The notes: a model not told the origin generated them from the letters alone. A stretch of 38,008 nt of DNA from Streptococcus danieliae (GCF_009767945.1 NZ_WSRS01000004.1:1-38008); one strand, 5' to 3'; numbered from the stretch's first letter, positions 7,173 through 16,000 are shown. Translations and numbers: made by a program.

Positions 7173-7398
7173 CCAAATGATTGTTTTGTATGAAATTGCT
7201 GACAATGCCGATGTTCGCCAGTATTCAGCAGTTAGCGGTGAACGAAAAGGTATTGCTACATACAATAAAAAAGAAAAATCATATTTTTACGAAGGAGATG
7301 ATTTACAGGATTTCACAGATTTTGTAAAAAATACATTAGTAGGTAGTGTTTTAAAAAATAAAGTTTTACCCGCTAAAATTGTTCATGGTTTTGGGTAG
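7156..7398 (+). CDS. Small protein after MuF toxin, candidate immunity protein
   Basis: An 80-residue protein with no recognised family. It overlaps the last 17 bases of the MuF gene, has AGGAGG about nine bases upstream of its ATG, shares the AT-rich composition of the MuF C-terminal region, and is followed at once by a terminator. That arrangement is what one expects of a toxin-immunity pair that moved as a unit. The sequence looks like a small alpha/beta fold (MIVLYEIADN, YFYEGDDLQDFTDFVKNTL). An upstream in-frame start at 7099 lies inside the MuF gene and has no better ribosome-binding site. The immunity role is inferred from position only. Confidence 0.6.
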   Translation: MGKIDNQMIVLYEIADNADVRQYSAVSGERKGIATYNKKEKSYFYEGDDLQDFTDFVKNTLVGSVLKNKVLPAKIVHGFG

Positions 7399-7424
7399 TA
7401 GGCTATGAAACTTGAATGAAAAGG

Positions 7425-7454
7425 AAGCACCTAGAGCAATCTAAGTGCTTTTTT
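7425..7454 (+). terminator. Terminator after the MuF cassette
   Basis: AAGCAC and GTGCTT form the main stem, extended by TAG/CTA after one mismatch, with a six-base loop and a run of six Ts. It separates the packaging/MuF genes from the scaffold and capsid genes. Read-through or a downstream promoter would be needed for the genes that follow. Confidence 0.8.
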
Positions 7455-7476
7455 CGTACCCTGGAAAGGAGTAAGT

Positions 7477-7680
7477 ATGAACAAGCGAATGATGAAGAAG
7501 CGTGAGCTTGCAACTCGTTTACGAATTGCAGAAACCCACATCGATTTTCTGATCCGCGAGAACATTAGGTTGAATCGATTGGTTGAGCAGAATGCGCAGG
7601 CTACAAACAACGAGTTTGAGTCAGTTCGGAACGAAATTCGTAAAAAACAAAAGAAAGGTTTCGTGAAGCGGTGGTTGTGA
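7477..7680 (+). CDS. Small basic coiled-coil phage protein
   Basis: A 67-residue, strongly basic protein that should form one long helix or coiled coil (residues about 10-58, RLRIAETHIDFLIRENIRLNRLVEQN). It has no recognised family. The start is supported by AAAGGAG with suitable spacing. It overlaps the next gene by one base. It lies between two terminators together with the following gene, so the pair may be an independent insertion in the head module. Confidence 0.55.
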   Translation: MNKRMMKKRELATRLRIAETHIDFLIRENIRLNRLVEQNAQATNNEFESVRNEIRKKQKKGFVKRWL

Positions 7681-7946
7681 TGGCAAAGTTTGTAAAACGA
7701 CCAGTTGTTATTGAAGCAGCGAGATTTTATGATTCACCTGAGTCCTTGGAGGAATTATCAAAACTGGGTCTAGATCCGGTAAATGTTGATTACTCTGACT
7801 CAGATGCCCCACTCTTAAAGGTTCGTACTCTAGAAGGGATTATGGAAGCCTCGGAAGGAGACTATATCATAAAAGGAGTGGAGGGAGAATTCTATCCCTG
7901 TAAGTCCGATATCTTTCATAAGACCTACGACAGGATATTAAGTTAG
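7680..7946 (+). CDS. Conserved small phage protein, PGDYG-like
   Basis: An 88-residue protein with the features of a widespread phage family: N-terminal KRPVVIEAARF, a middle LKVRTLEGIMEASEGDYIIKGVEGEFYPCKSDIFHKTYD block. The EGDYIIKG segment corresponds to the motif that names the PGDYG family as I recall. Such proteins occur in many phages, often near scaffold or replication genes; their role is unknown. The frame opens at a GTG at 7671, but the ATG at 7680, which overlaps the preceding stop, fits the family start better. Confidence 0.65.
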   Translation: MAKFVKRPVVIEAARFYDSPESLEELSKLGLDPVNVDYSDSDAPLLKVRTLEGIMEASEGDYIIKGVEGEFYPCKSDIFHKTYDRILS

Positions 7947-7967
7947 GAGTTCGTTATTATCGACTCC

Positions 7968-7997
7968 AACCGTCTGGAATTCCATACGGTTTTTATT
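7968..7997 (+). terminator. Terminator before the scaffold gene
   Basis: AACCGT and ACGGTT form the stem, and the loop itself is built around the palindrome TGGAATTCCA. TTTTTATT follows. It ends the two-gene unit before it. Confidence 0.75.
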
Positions 7998-8073
7998 ATG
8001 CCCGAAACATGCTCAAGGCTTAAAACTGCGCAAGAGAATATAGTCAGACATGACTCAAAACAAGGAGGCCAAC

Positions 8074-8646
8074 ATGGCAGATTTAGTTGAAAACGGTGTA
8101 GTGGAAGAACAAACTCAGGAGGAGGTCGACACTCAAGAGGAGGTTAAATCGGACGCTGCAACAGAAAAGACATTCACTCAAGCAGAAGTAACCGAAAAGA
8201 TTCAACAGGCTGTAAATCGTGCAGTTGCTAAAGCTCACAAAGAGGCTGAGGAGAAATTCAAGGCTGAACAGAATGAAGCTGAGAAGTTAGCGAATATGAA
8301 TGAGAAGGAAAAATCTGACTATGAGCGTGAGAAACTTCTGGCAGAGTTGCAATCGCTAAAAGATGAAAAGACTCTGAATGAGATGAAGGGGATTGCTCGT
8401 GACATGCTTTTAGAGTCTAGAATTACGCTAGCTGACGGGCTTTTGAATCGATTGGTGACTCTTGATGCCGAGGAGACGAAACAGGCTGTAACGGACTTTA
8501 TTGCAGCTTTTAACGAGGCGGTCTCTGAAGAAGTTAAGAAAACCATTCGACAAGATGCACCAGGACTCGGTTCTGATGTATCAAAACAATCCAATTATGG
8601 GGCTAGTCTTGCTAAGGGCAAGAAAACTAGTGGGAAATTAGTGTAA
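8074..8646 (+). CDS. Scaffold protein, DUF4355-like
   Basis: A 190-residue, acidic, largely coiled-coil protein (about residues 45-120, EKIQQAVNRAVAKAHKEAEEKFKAEQNEAEKL). It is typical of the DUF4355 family of capsid scaffold proteins, which guide assembly of the capsid shell and then leave. A helix-rich C-terminal part (RDMLLESRITLADGLLNRLVTLDAEETKQAVTDFIAAF) matches the family pattern. The ATG at 8074 is chosen because AAGGAGG lies six bases upstream; the in-frame ATG at 8050 would place that site inside the gene. It directly precedes the capsid genes. Confidence 0.85.
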   Translation: MADLVENGVVEEQTQEEVDTQEEVKSDAATEKTFTQAEVTEKIQQAVNRAVAKAHKEAEEKFKAEQNEAEKLANMNEKEKSDYEREKLLAELQSLKDEKTLNEMKGIARDMLLESRITLADGLLNRLVTLDAEETKQAVTDFIAAFNEAVSEEVKKTIRQDAPGLGSDVSKQSNYGASLAKGKKTSGKLV

Positions 8647-8656
8647 GGAGGCTAAT

Positions 8657-9022
8657 ATGGCAGAAAAGAAACTTTTTGGAGTTGCTGAAATCTTGCATAA
8701 CATGACCTATGAAGCGATTTCGGTGACAATTGATAAAGAAACTACTGGTACAGTGACTGAAAATGGTCGAAAAATTGTCAAGGCAGGTACACTCCTAGCT
8801 GGAGATGGTGCTTCCGTTTTTGAAGACCGTAAGAAAAAGGTCAAAGCGAACACGACTGCGCCAGATGGGGTTTTGCTCTATGATGCAGATGTGACAGACG
8901 GCAACGCGGTAGCTTCCCTGGTCTACCGTGGAACTCTCCGTGCTGATAAGGTAAACGGTGGGTCTGTTACTGATGAAATCAAGGGAAAACTCCCTCATAT
9001 CCAATTTGTGAAAGGAGCTTGA
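8657..9022 (+). CDS. Capsid decoration / head protein
   Basis: A 121-residue protein with strand-rich sequence between the scaffold and the major capsid gene. The pattern (TGTVTENGRKIVKAGTLLAGDG, then APDGVLLYDADVTDGNAVASLVYRGTLRADKV) is that of small head decoration proteins that stabilise the shell, similar in position and size to lambda gpD relatives. AAGGAGG precedes the ATG. It ends three bases before the capsid start codon. Function is assigned from pattern and position. Confidence 0.7.
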   Translation: MAEKKLFGVAEILHNMTYEAISVTIDKETTGTVTENGRKIVKAGTLLAGDGASVFEDRKKKVKANTTAPDGVLLYDADVTDGNAVASLVYRGTLRADKVNGGSVTDEIKGKLPHIQFVKGA

Positions 9023-9025
9023 GAA

Positions 9026-10075
9026 ATGGCTTTAATTTATGATATTGTGACTGCCCCTAATTTGGCAGGTTTTTGGAACACCTCTCAAGCGAATGTGGAA
9101 ACAAGCTTGGGGGAGCGTGCTTTTCCGGCTAAAAAACAACTTGGCTTGAAGTTGGCCTTTATTAAGGGATCAGCGGGCTTGCCGGTTGTTATTCGTGCTT
9201 CTGCTTTTGATACCGAAGCTACTCTTCGTGAGCGGATGAACGTAACCCTTAATGAGGAAGAAATGCCTTACTTTAAAGAAGGTATTGTCGTTAAGGAATC
9301 AGACCGTCAACAGCTCAACTTGATTGCTCAAACAAACAATCAAGCTTTGATTGATACCATTATTGAGGGGATTTTTGATGATGAAACCCGCCTTTTGAGT
9401 GGGGCTCATGCCCGCTTGCAGGCTATGCGTTTCCAAGTTTTGGCGACTGGTAAAATTGGTATTCTATCAAATGGTGTAGCTCGTGATATTGATTATGGTG
9501 TGGCTGATACCAACAAGGGCTCTGTAAAAACAGCTTGGTCTGATGCTGCAACTGCGACTCCTTTGGCGGACATCTCGAAAGCTATGGACGCTCTTGCTGC
9601 AACTGGAGCTAAGGCAGAGGTGTTGATTTTAAACTCTAAGACTTTCGCAGAAATCAAGAATGCCAAGTCAACCCTTTTTGCCATTAAACCAACAGCTCCT
9701 GACGCAGCTGGCGTAACCAACCGAGAATTGACCAATTATCTTGAGTCTGAGTACGGTCTTGCGGTTGCCCTTGAAAATGGGATCTACAAAGATGATGATG
9801 GAATCACCAAGAAATTCTATCCAGATGGACGGGTAACCCTTGCTCCAAATGGCTCGCTTGGTAAAACTGTCTTTGGTACCACACCAGAGGAATCAGACTT
9901 AATGGGTGGTAATTCAGAAGCTGCCAAGGTTGCTATTGTCGATACGGGTATCGCAGTAACCACCATCAAGCATGCTGACCCGGTAAACGTGGAGACTAAG
10001 GTTTCTATGATTGCTTTACCATCCTTTGAGCGTTTGGATGAGGTCTATATGCTTTCTACTGTGCCAGAAGCCTAG
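9026..10075 (+). CDS. Major capsid protein
   Basis: A 349-residue major capsid protein of the HK97 fold, most similar in pattern to the phage capsid E family. The first third contains the typical ERAFPAKKQLGLKLAFIKGSAGLPVVIRASAFDTEATLRER and MPYFKEGIVVKESDRQQL region. The C-terminal part contains IVDTGIAVTTIKHADPVNVETKVSMIALPSFERLDEVYMLS, a usual ending. Codon use is more optimised than in the neighbours (frequent GCT, GGT, CTT), as expected of an abundant protein. It lies right after the decoration gene and before the connector genes. Confidence 0.92.
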   Translation: MALIYDIVTAPNLAGFWNTSQANVETSLGERAFPAKKQLGLKLAFIKGSAGLPVVIRASAFDTEATLRERMNVTLNEEEMPYFKEGIVVKESDRQQLNLIAQTNNQALIDTIIEGIFDDETRLLSGAHARLQAMRFQVLATGKIGILSNGVARDIDYGVADTNKGSVKTAWSDAATATPLADISKAMDALAATGAKAEVLILNSKTFAEIKNAKSTLFAIKPTAPDAAGVTNRELTNYLESEYGLAVALENGIYKDDDGITKKFYPDGRVTLAPNGSLGKTVFGTTPEESDLMGGNSEAAKVAIVDTGIAVTTIKHADPVNVETKVSMIALPSFERLDEVYMLSTVPEA

Positions 10076-10086
10076 GAGGGCAGATT

Positions 10087-10311
10087 ATGGGGAATGTAAT
10101 TAAGACTTTCCGATGTAAAGAAACCCAAGAAATCTATTACATCGGGGAAACCTATAAAGGGGGCAGGACAGAGGAGTTGACTGCCCTCGGTTTTTTGTCG
10201 GATGAGCTTAGCTCCTTGAAACTGGATGAGCTTAGAGCCAAGCTAGACGAACGTGGCATCGAGTACAATCCTAAAGCGAAAAAACAGGAGCTGCTGGATT
10301 TATTAAGCTAG
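10087..10311 (+). CDS. Small HeH/LEM-domain phage head protein
   Basis: A 74-residue protein. The N-terminal half is a small strand-rich segment (VIKTFRCKETQEIYYIGETY), and the C-terminal half (SLKLDELRAKLDERGIEYNPKAKKQELLDLL) is a helix-extended-loop-helix of the HeH/SAP type. Proteins like this occur between capsid and head-tail connector genes in many Gram-positive phages. HeH domains bind DNA in other settings; here the role is unknown. AGGAGGGCAG lies before the ATG, and the next gene begins ten bases after the stop. Confidence 0.7.
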   Translation: MGNVIKTFRCKETQEIYYIGETYKGGRTEELTALGFLSDELSSLKLDELRAKLDERGIEYNPKAKKQELLDLLS

Positions 10312-10321
10312 GAGGTATCCT

Positions 10322-10675
10322 ATGACCGAGTTAGATAAAAGCGCTGTGCTAGCGGATGTGAAATTAGACTTGGATATCGAAGACGACCTCCAAAACAATT
10401 TACTTCTATTGCTCATCCGAAAGGTGATGGACCATTTTAAGCTGGCTTATTCAGTAGAATCAGTTGATGAGATTTTTGCTTTTGTCATTGAAGATTGTAC
10501 AATCAAACGCTTTAATCGCAGGGGTTCAGAGGGTGCAAAAGCGGAATCGATCGAAGGGCACTCTGTGACTTACGATGACGCTGCGTCCGAGTTTGAGCCT
10601 TATGATGACCTTATTCGCTCAAAACTAAGCCTTTTAGAGACCAAGGAACGCCGGGGAGGGATTCATATACTATGA
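10322..10675 (+). CDS. Head-tail connector, gp15/gp6-like
   Basis: A 117-residue helical protein of the phage connector type that adds below the portal ring. The pattern VKLDLDIEDDLQNNLLLLLIRKVMDHFKLAY, followed by FVIEDCTIKRFNRRGSEGAKAESIEGHSVTYDD, is characteristic of the QLRG/connector-1 family. GGAGG lies before the ATG. Its stop overlaps the next start by four bases (ATGA). Confidence 0.82.
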   Translation: MTELDKSAVLADVKLDLDIEDDLQNNLLLLLIRKVMDHFKLAYSVESVDEIFAFVIEDCTIKRFNRRGSEGAKAESIEGHSVTYDDAASEFEPYDDLIRSKLSLLETKERRGGIHIL

Positions 10676-10992
10676 GATACAACCAGCGTGTGAGACTTAT
10701 CCGAGAGGAAAAGAAACGCTATGACAGCAAGTTAGGGCGAATGGTGTCGGACAGAAAGGTGATAGCCGATTTACCGTGTTTTACCTCTCCTGTGAGGGTT
10801 GAGTTGTTAAATGCCCTAGGTGGCAAGTTGAACCAGTCTAGCTTGGTTATTCACACCAGAGGATATAAAGGAAAGGTCGATTCTGTTGAAATAGACGGGC
10901 GGCCTTTTACTATTGTTCAAGAACCGGTTCAAAGGAATGGGAGAACCATTTTTTATGTAAACGAGGTGCTAGATGGCAATGCTAGAAATTAA
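10672..10992 (+). CDS. Head closure protein
   Basis: A 106-residue strand-rich protein in the place of SPP1 gp16-like head-closure (stopper) proteins. It contains the usual pattern of a short N-terminal RLI segment and late GGKLNQSSLVIHTRGY and YKGKVDSVEIDGRPFTIVQEP segments. It closes the channel after DNA packaging and forms the joint for the tail. It overlaps both neighbours (start by four bases, end by 20), so it is translationally coupled within the connector cluster. Confidence 0.78.
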   Translation: MRYNQRVRLIREEKKRYDSKLGRMVSDRKVIADLPCFTSPVRVELLNALGGKLNQSSLVIHTRGYKGKVDSVEIDGRPFTIVQEPVQRNGRTIFYVNEVLDGNARN

Positions 10993-11347
10993 AGGAGACG
11001 AGCCTTTATTGAAGCACTTGCAGACTGCTGCGAGTTTGAGGGCTCATAAAGAAGTTGTCAAAAAGCATGGTTCCAATCTTCAAAAAGGGGCTCAACGAAG
11101 AGCTGTTTTTAGAGGTCATTGGCAAGGGAAGAAGTTTGTGAAGCCAACAGGAGCTACTAAGCGTTCTATTAAGCTTCAGATTACAGATGGGGGTCTTGTG
11201 GCTAGAGTCAAAGCAGGGACGGATTATTCGGGTTACCTCGAAAAAGGGACACGGAAGATGTCGGCTCAACCGTTCATGAAGCCTGCTTTTGAGGCAGTCC
11301 ATCCCAAATTCGTAGATGATTTAAGGAGAGCTGGTCTTGCTAAATAA
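10973..11347 (+). CDS. HK97 gp10-like tail completion protein
   Basis: A 124-residue protein of the HK97-gp10 family of putative tail-component/neck proteins. Diagnostic parts are GATKRSIKLQITDGGLVARVKAGTDYSGYLEKGTRKMSAQPFMKPAFEAV, where the YSGYLEKGTRKMxAQPFMxPA motif is strongly conserved in the family. It helps attach the tail to the head. The ATG at 10973 has GAGG upstream within the previous gene. A second in-frame ATG at 10979 is an alternative. It overlaps the next gene by 11 bases. Confidence 0.88.
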   Translation: MAMLEIKGDEPLLKHLQTAASLRAHKEVVKKHGSNLQKGAQRRAVFRGHWQGKKFVKPTGATKRSIKLQITDGGLVARVKAGTDYSGYLEKGTRKMSAQPFMKPAFEAVHPKFVDDLRRAGLAK

Positions 11348-11726
11348 ACAACCGGACCAGCAGTTGCATGACGAGCTGATTCGTCGGGCTACTGATTTAG
11401 GATTAGACGCTTACCCTTTCTTGCCAAAAGAGGGGACGCCCTATCCCTTTATGACGGTGGCCTACACCCAGTTGCTGCCTAGACCGACTAAGTCTTATTT
11501 ACTTGGGACAGTCATTGCCCAAGTTGATATCTGGGGCACGATTGATGACAGAAAACTGGTGTCAGATTGGATTGGAAAATTGATGCAGGAATTTTCTACT
11601 ATTCGAGAAATTGATGGTCGGAAGTGGTCCATGGATTTATCCAGTTCATCTGAAATTTTAAAGGATGATTCGACGGATGATATGCTCTATCATGGAGTGC
11701 TGGATTTAAAATTTAAATTTTATTAG
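11337..11726 (+). CDS. Tail terminator / DUF3168-like protein
   Basis: A 129-residue protein with the pattern of gpU/SPP1 gp17-like tail completion proteins (DUF3168 area): PYPFMTVAYTQLLPRPTKSYLLGTVIAQVDIWG, then KLVSDWIGKLMQEF, and a final DDMLYHGVLDLKFKF strand. These cap the tail tube and join it to the head. Translation starts at a TTG: AAGGAG lies about nine bases upstream within the previous gene and no better start is near. It precedes the major tail protein, as usual. Confidence 0.8.
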   Translation: MLNKQPDQQLHDELIRRATDLGLDAYPFLPKEGTPYPFMTVAYTQLLPRPTKSYLLGTVIAQVDIWGTIDDRKLVSDWIGKLMQEFSTIREIDGRKWSMDLSSSSEILKDDSTDDMLYHGVLDLKFKFY

Positions 11727-11739
11727 AGAGGAAAACAAA

Positions 11740-12231
11740 ATGGCAAATTTTGGTAAAGACAAAATCTTGATGTTCCGTAAACTCGGAGATAAAAAAGCGG
11801 CTGCTAAGCTAGCTCTGCAAACAGAACACTCTTGGAACTACGAGCGTTCCAATGAGGCAACCAAGACCAAAGATGGAGCGGTTGTTTCAGATGGTGGTCT
11901 TGAGGTTACTCTTCAGATTGAGGCAGTGGCTAGTCATGATGAATTGAATAAAATGTTGAAGGATTCGGTTCTTCAAGGATTTAAGCTGGAGGTTTGGGAG
12001 ATTGACCTAGCTGGAACGAAACAGGGTGGTAAGTACCCAGCGCTCTATGCTCAAGGCTCTCTGTCAAACTGGGAAACTCCCGCTAATGTAGAGGAGTTGG
12101 AGACCATTTCAACAGAGATGGCGATTGACGGCAAACCGGTTGAGGGCTATGCTACTCTGACCGCCGACCAAGAAGCAGCAATTCGCTATGCCTTTGCAGA
12201 CACAACAGCTATTACAACATCAGGCAACTAG
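11740..12231 (+). CDS. Major tail protein
   Basis: A 163-residue tube protein of the phi13/TP901-1-type major tail family. The pattern MANFGKDKILMFRKLGDKKAAAKLALQTEHSW, the TKTKDGAVVSDGGLEVTLQIEAVAS block, and a C-terminal LSNWETPANVEELETISTEMAIDGKPVEGYATLT block are characteristic. It polymerises around the tape measure to form the tail tube. It is followed by a terminator, which should make it more abundant than the genes after it. Confidence 0.9.
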   Translation: MANFGKDKILMFRKLGDKKAAAKLALQTEHSWNYERSNEATKTKDGAVVSDGGLEVTLQIEAVASHDELNKMLKDSVLQGFKLEVWEIDLAGTKQGGKYPALYAQGSLSNWETPANVEELETISTEMAIDGKPVEGYATLTADQEAAIRYAFADTTAITTSGN

Positions 12232-12234
12232 GTT

Positions 12235-12261
12235 GAGGGGGCTTTCCCCTCTTTTATTTTT
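12235..12261 (+). terminator. Terminator after the major tail protein
   Basis: GAGGGG and CCCCTC form a 6-bp G-C-rich stem with a GCTTT loop, followed by TTTTATTTTT. As there is no obvious new promoter before the tail chaperone gene, it probably works as a partial terminator that lowers expression of the following genes. Confidence 0.82.
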
Positions 12262-12278
12262 ACAAAGGAGACAAAACA

Positions 12279-12629
12279 ATGAAACAAATTGAAATTAACG
12301 GCAAATCTTATGATCTACACTACGGCATCGGCTTTATTCGGGAGATGGATAAGCGCCATGAGGTGAATGGTAACGGTGTTTCCTTCGGGATGGGGATTCA
12401 GGCAGCTGTGATTTATCTACAGGACTATAACCCTGTTATTCTTGCAGACATTATCCAGGCAGCAACCATGACCCTACGCAGTCGCCCCTCCATTGCAGAG
12501 ATTGAATTATGGATTGAAGAGCAGGGTGATGATTTGGAGCAAGCTTTTGACGATTTTTTATCTGCCTTAAAGACTGCGCCAATGACCAAGCTAAAAGTCA
12601 AGAAAACCCTAGAAGCGATGGAGGGCTAG
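12279..12629 (+). CDS. Tail assembly chaperone, upstream frame (gpG-like)
   Basis: A 116-residue protein of the phage tail-assembly-chaperone type, in the standard place between the major tail protein and the tape measure. It begins with a short strand pair (KQIEINGKSYDLHYGIGFIREMDKR) and ends in an acidic helix region (ELWIEEQGDDLEQAFDDFLSALKTA). Its codons Asp-Phe-Leu near residues 92-94 form a T TTT TTA heptamer in the correct phase for a -1 ribosomal slip, which would fuse it to the next frame. The chaperones coat the tape measure during tail assembly. AAAGGAG precedes the ATG. Confidence 0.85.
   Translation: MKQIEINGKSYDLHYGIGFIREMDKRHEVNGNGVSFGMGIQAAVIYLQDYNPVILADIIQAATMTLRSRPSIAEIELWIEEQGDDLEQAFDDFLSALKTAPMTKLKVKKTLEAMEG
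12554..12560 (+). promoter_or_regulatory. Slippery heptamer T TTT TTA for -1 frameshifting
   Basis: The heptamer is phased as gaT TTT TTA relative to the upstream chaperone frame, so both tRNAs can re-pair after a one-base backward slip. The -1 frame is open from at least 12551 through the downstream chaperone frame to 13009. This is the same layout as the gpG/gpGT pair of lambda and related signals in Gram-positive phages. Confidence 0.7.
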
Positions 12630-12646
12630 AATCGAAAAAGACAACA

Positions 12647-13009
12647 GTGGCAAACGATTCTCAGGAAATCTATGAGGACATGTTGGCCACTGTTTTTGCT
12701 TTTTTCGGTATCGGCGATTTCAACGAGGCTAATCGAATGACCTTATTTGAATATCGAATTCGCAACCGTGGTCGTATGATGACTCAGTTGGAACGTGAGA
12801 AGGACTTACATCTTCAAGCTTTTTTGAATCGACGTATAAAAGAAACGACAAAAGACGGAAAAGAGTACAGGTTCAAAAGTTTCAAGGATTTCTACAACGA
12901 AGATAAGCGCTGGAAGGAAAAACTTGGAAAAGGGCAGTCTACTCCAGTTAATGAGAATCTGATAGCCATTGCGAAACGCATGAAACATTACAAGAAAGGA
13001 GGGTACTAA
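12647..13009 (+). CDS. Tail assembly chaperone, frameshifted C-terminal part (gpT-like)
   Basis: A frame of 120 residues in the -1 phase relative to the upstream chaperone. If it were translated alone it would need a GTG start at 12647, which has no clear ribosome-binding site. The likely product is therefore a fusion made by the slip at 12554-12560, with about 30 linker residues before this point. The sequence (IYEDMLATVFAFFGIGDFNEANRMTLFEYRIRNRGRMM) resembles the second half of phage tail chaperones, which bind the tape measure or the tube subunit. It ends with its stop overlapping the tape measure start. Confidence 0.78.
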   Translation: MANDSQEIYEDMLATVFAFFGIGDFNEANRMTLFEYRIRNRGRMMTQLEREKDLHLQAFLNRRIKETTKDGKEYRFKSFKDFYNEDKRWKEKLGKGQSTPVNENLIAIAKRMKHYKKGGY

Positions 13010-16000
13010 TGGGCGATACAAGCTATACAGTTGAAGCCATATTGAAGGCTCGAGATAGTGGATTTTCAAGTGCTTTTAAAAAAGCAGAACAATCCGTAAC
13101 AGGTTTGACTGGGATGGCAGGAAAAGTTGGCTCAGTTTTTAAATCGGTTCTTGGGGCAAACTTGGTCAGTTCTGCTTTGACAGCAGGAATTGGGGCTGTT
13201 ACCTCTGGAATTGGTGGAATGGTTTCTGAATTAAATAGCTCGCAAAAAGCCTGGAAAACCTTTGAGGGAAATATGCAAGCTTTTGGGAAATCGGGTGCAG
13301 AAATTGCAGCCGCTAAACAAGAGATGCAGGATTTTGCCACTAAGACTATCTATTCTGCTTCAGACATGGCTAGCACCTATTCACAATTAGAGGCTGTGGG
13401 AACCAAAAATGTAGGTAGTCTCGTTAAAGCTTTTGGTGGTTTGGCAGCTTCTGCGGAGAACCCTTCCCAGGCGATGAAATCTCTATCTCAACAAGCGACT
13501 CAGATGGCATCAAAGCCTAAAGTTGCTTGGCAAGATTTTAAAATCATGATGGAACAAGCGCCTGCCGGTATGGCAGCTGTTGCAAAAGAGATGGGCATGT
13601 CTACAGATGAGCTGGTTGCAGCGGTTCAAGATGGAAAAATCAGCACAGAAGAATTCTTTGACGCTATGGAGCGAGCTGGAAATTCTGATGCTTTCCAAAA
13701 GATGGCCACTGAATTTAAAACAGTAGACCAGGCCATTGATGGATTAAAAGAAGGTCTATCGAATAAATTGATGCCCGCATTTGATAAATTGAATGAATTC
13801 GGAATCAAAGCGGTTAATGCCGTTAGCAACGCCATTGATAAAATCAATTTTGATAAGCTGGCTAAGGGACTAGGTGATTTTCTCAATAGAATTGACATTG
13901 AGGGGATCGTTGAAAAAGTAGCCGGTGTGTTATCGACAATTGGGGGATTGTTCAAGTCGGCATTTGCAACAATTGGAGATACAGGTCTCTTTCAGAACCT
14001 ATTGCATACGTTTGATTTACTGGGTTCTGTAGCTGCGCAAGTTTTTGGAGGCATGGTGTCGGAGTCGAATACTTTTTCAAACGCTATGGAAGCAGTCGGA
14101 GAAGTGTTCAATCTTTTTATTTTTTCAGTTCAAGATGCCATTACAGCCGTTGGAGATTTTATTTCAGGTCTACAAAAAGCAGGGGCTATCGATGCTGTTG
14201 TAGATGCTTTTTATGACTTGGTAAAAGCCGGCCTAGACCTGTCTGAAAAGTTGTCAGGGCTTATTCCCTGGGAAGCTATTGGAGTAGCTGTAGGTTATGT
14301 TATCAAGTTCATTTCCAAAGTTGTTCAAGCGATTGCCAACTTGTCACAAATGATTAGTGGTGACATTTGGAGGGGAACAGTTTCGGGTGTTGCTGGGGCT
14401 ATATTGGCTTTTAAGGGTTTTAATTTCCTAAAATCTTTTAATCCATTCAGTATTTTTAAAAAGAAAGCAGAAGAATCTGTAGATGGTGCTACAAACGGTA
14501 TCAAAAAGTCCAAAAGTACAATCTCACAGATTTTTAATGGGATTTCTAATGTGCTTAAATCCGCGGGAAATGCTTTGAAGTCAACTTTCCAAGGATTAGG
14601 GGGTGCTTTAAAATCTACTTTACAAGGCTTAGGGAAAACTTTTGAGGGTTTTGGAAAAGGATTTGGCGCTGCTATGAAGGGCATCATGCAAGGAATGAGA
14701 GGGCTAAATCCAGCTACTTTAATTGCATTTGGTACTTCATTTGCGATTGCGGCAGTTGGTATTGGTGCAGCAATTGCCATTATAGCTGCAGGTTTTACCT
14801 TGTTAGCCACACAGAGCCAAGGAGTTTCTGAAATACTCAGAGCTGTAGGTGATGTGATTGTTAGTGTGGGAAAAGCTATTGGTACAGTTGTTCAAATGGC
14901 TTTTCAAGGTTTGGCTGATGCCTTAGTTACTGTCGCTCCTGTTCTACCAATTGTAGCTACAGCTTTTGCCATGATGTCTCCAGCTATTACAGCAGTAGGC
15001 GAAGCTATTGCAGCCATTATAGAATCCTTTAGCGGACTAGCTCCTGTTATTACAGCTTTAGGAGATGCTATTAGCCAGGTTGTTTCAGCGATTAGTTCTG
15101 GAGTAGCTGAAATTATCACAGCTGCAACTCCCATTGTGGAGATTATCAGCAATACCTTTACTACCCTTGTACAAATTGTCGCAGACTCCATTGTGCAGAT
15201 TGTTCAAGCACTAGCACCATTCATGCCTGCGGTAACTGAAATGGTGGTCGCCGTTGCTCCGGTATTGTCTCAGATTATTGATGCTTTTAATAATCTAGTT
15301 GATAATCTTGGTCCGATTATCGATTCGATTACGGAGTTGTTTGGAACCTTGGGTGAACAGATTAGTGATATTCTGGAGGGCGCACAAGGGGTAATTGATA
15401 GCTTTGGTGGTGCTGTTCGAAATGTTCTAGATGGTATCTCTGGAATCTTTGATTCAATCGGAAATGCAGCTTTAAATGCAGGTCGTGGAGTCAAGGAGAT
15501 GGCCCAGGGAATTAAGATTCTAGTTGACATGAATATTGTTGATCTAGGTGAAACGCTCTTCAAAGTTGCATCTGGACTTGGTGATATGGCTAAACACTCT
15601 GGAGCTATGACTAAACTTGGTTCAGCAATGTCCCAAGTCGGAAAAGGAATGACTTCATTCTCAACTGAAGCAGAACCTGCAGCAGCAGCCATGACTGCTT
15701 TTAGTACAGGTATTGGGCCACTGAAAGAAACCATGGCGCAACTTCCGCAAATCATGACAACTGCTGCAACAGGATTCCAGACATTTACGGCTCAAGCAGT
15801 CGCAAGCCTAGCAGGCTTATCAGCGATTAATGCACCGATTGCCTTATTCAAAGACCAGATTAGTTCGATTGGGCCAACGCTACTTGTAGCTGGGGCAGGA
15901 ATGACCCTGTTGGCCACTCAATTCTCCGTGGTTGGAGTATCACTTGGGGCTCTTACAGCAGGTTTTACAGCTTTAAGCGCAGCTTTGGCAATGATATCAG

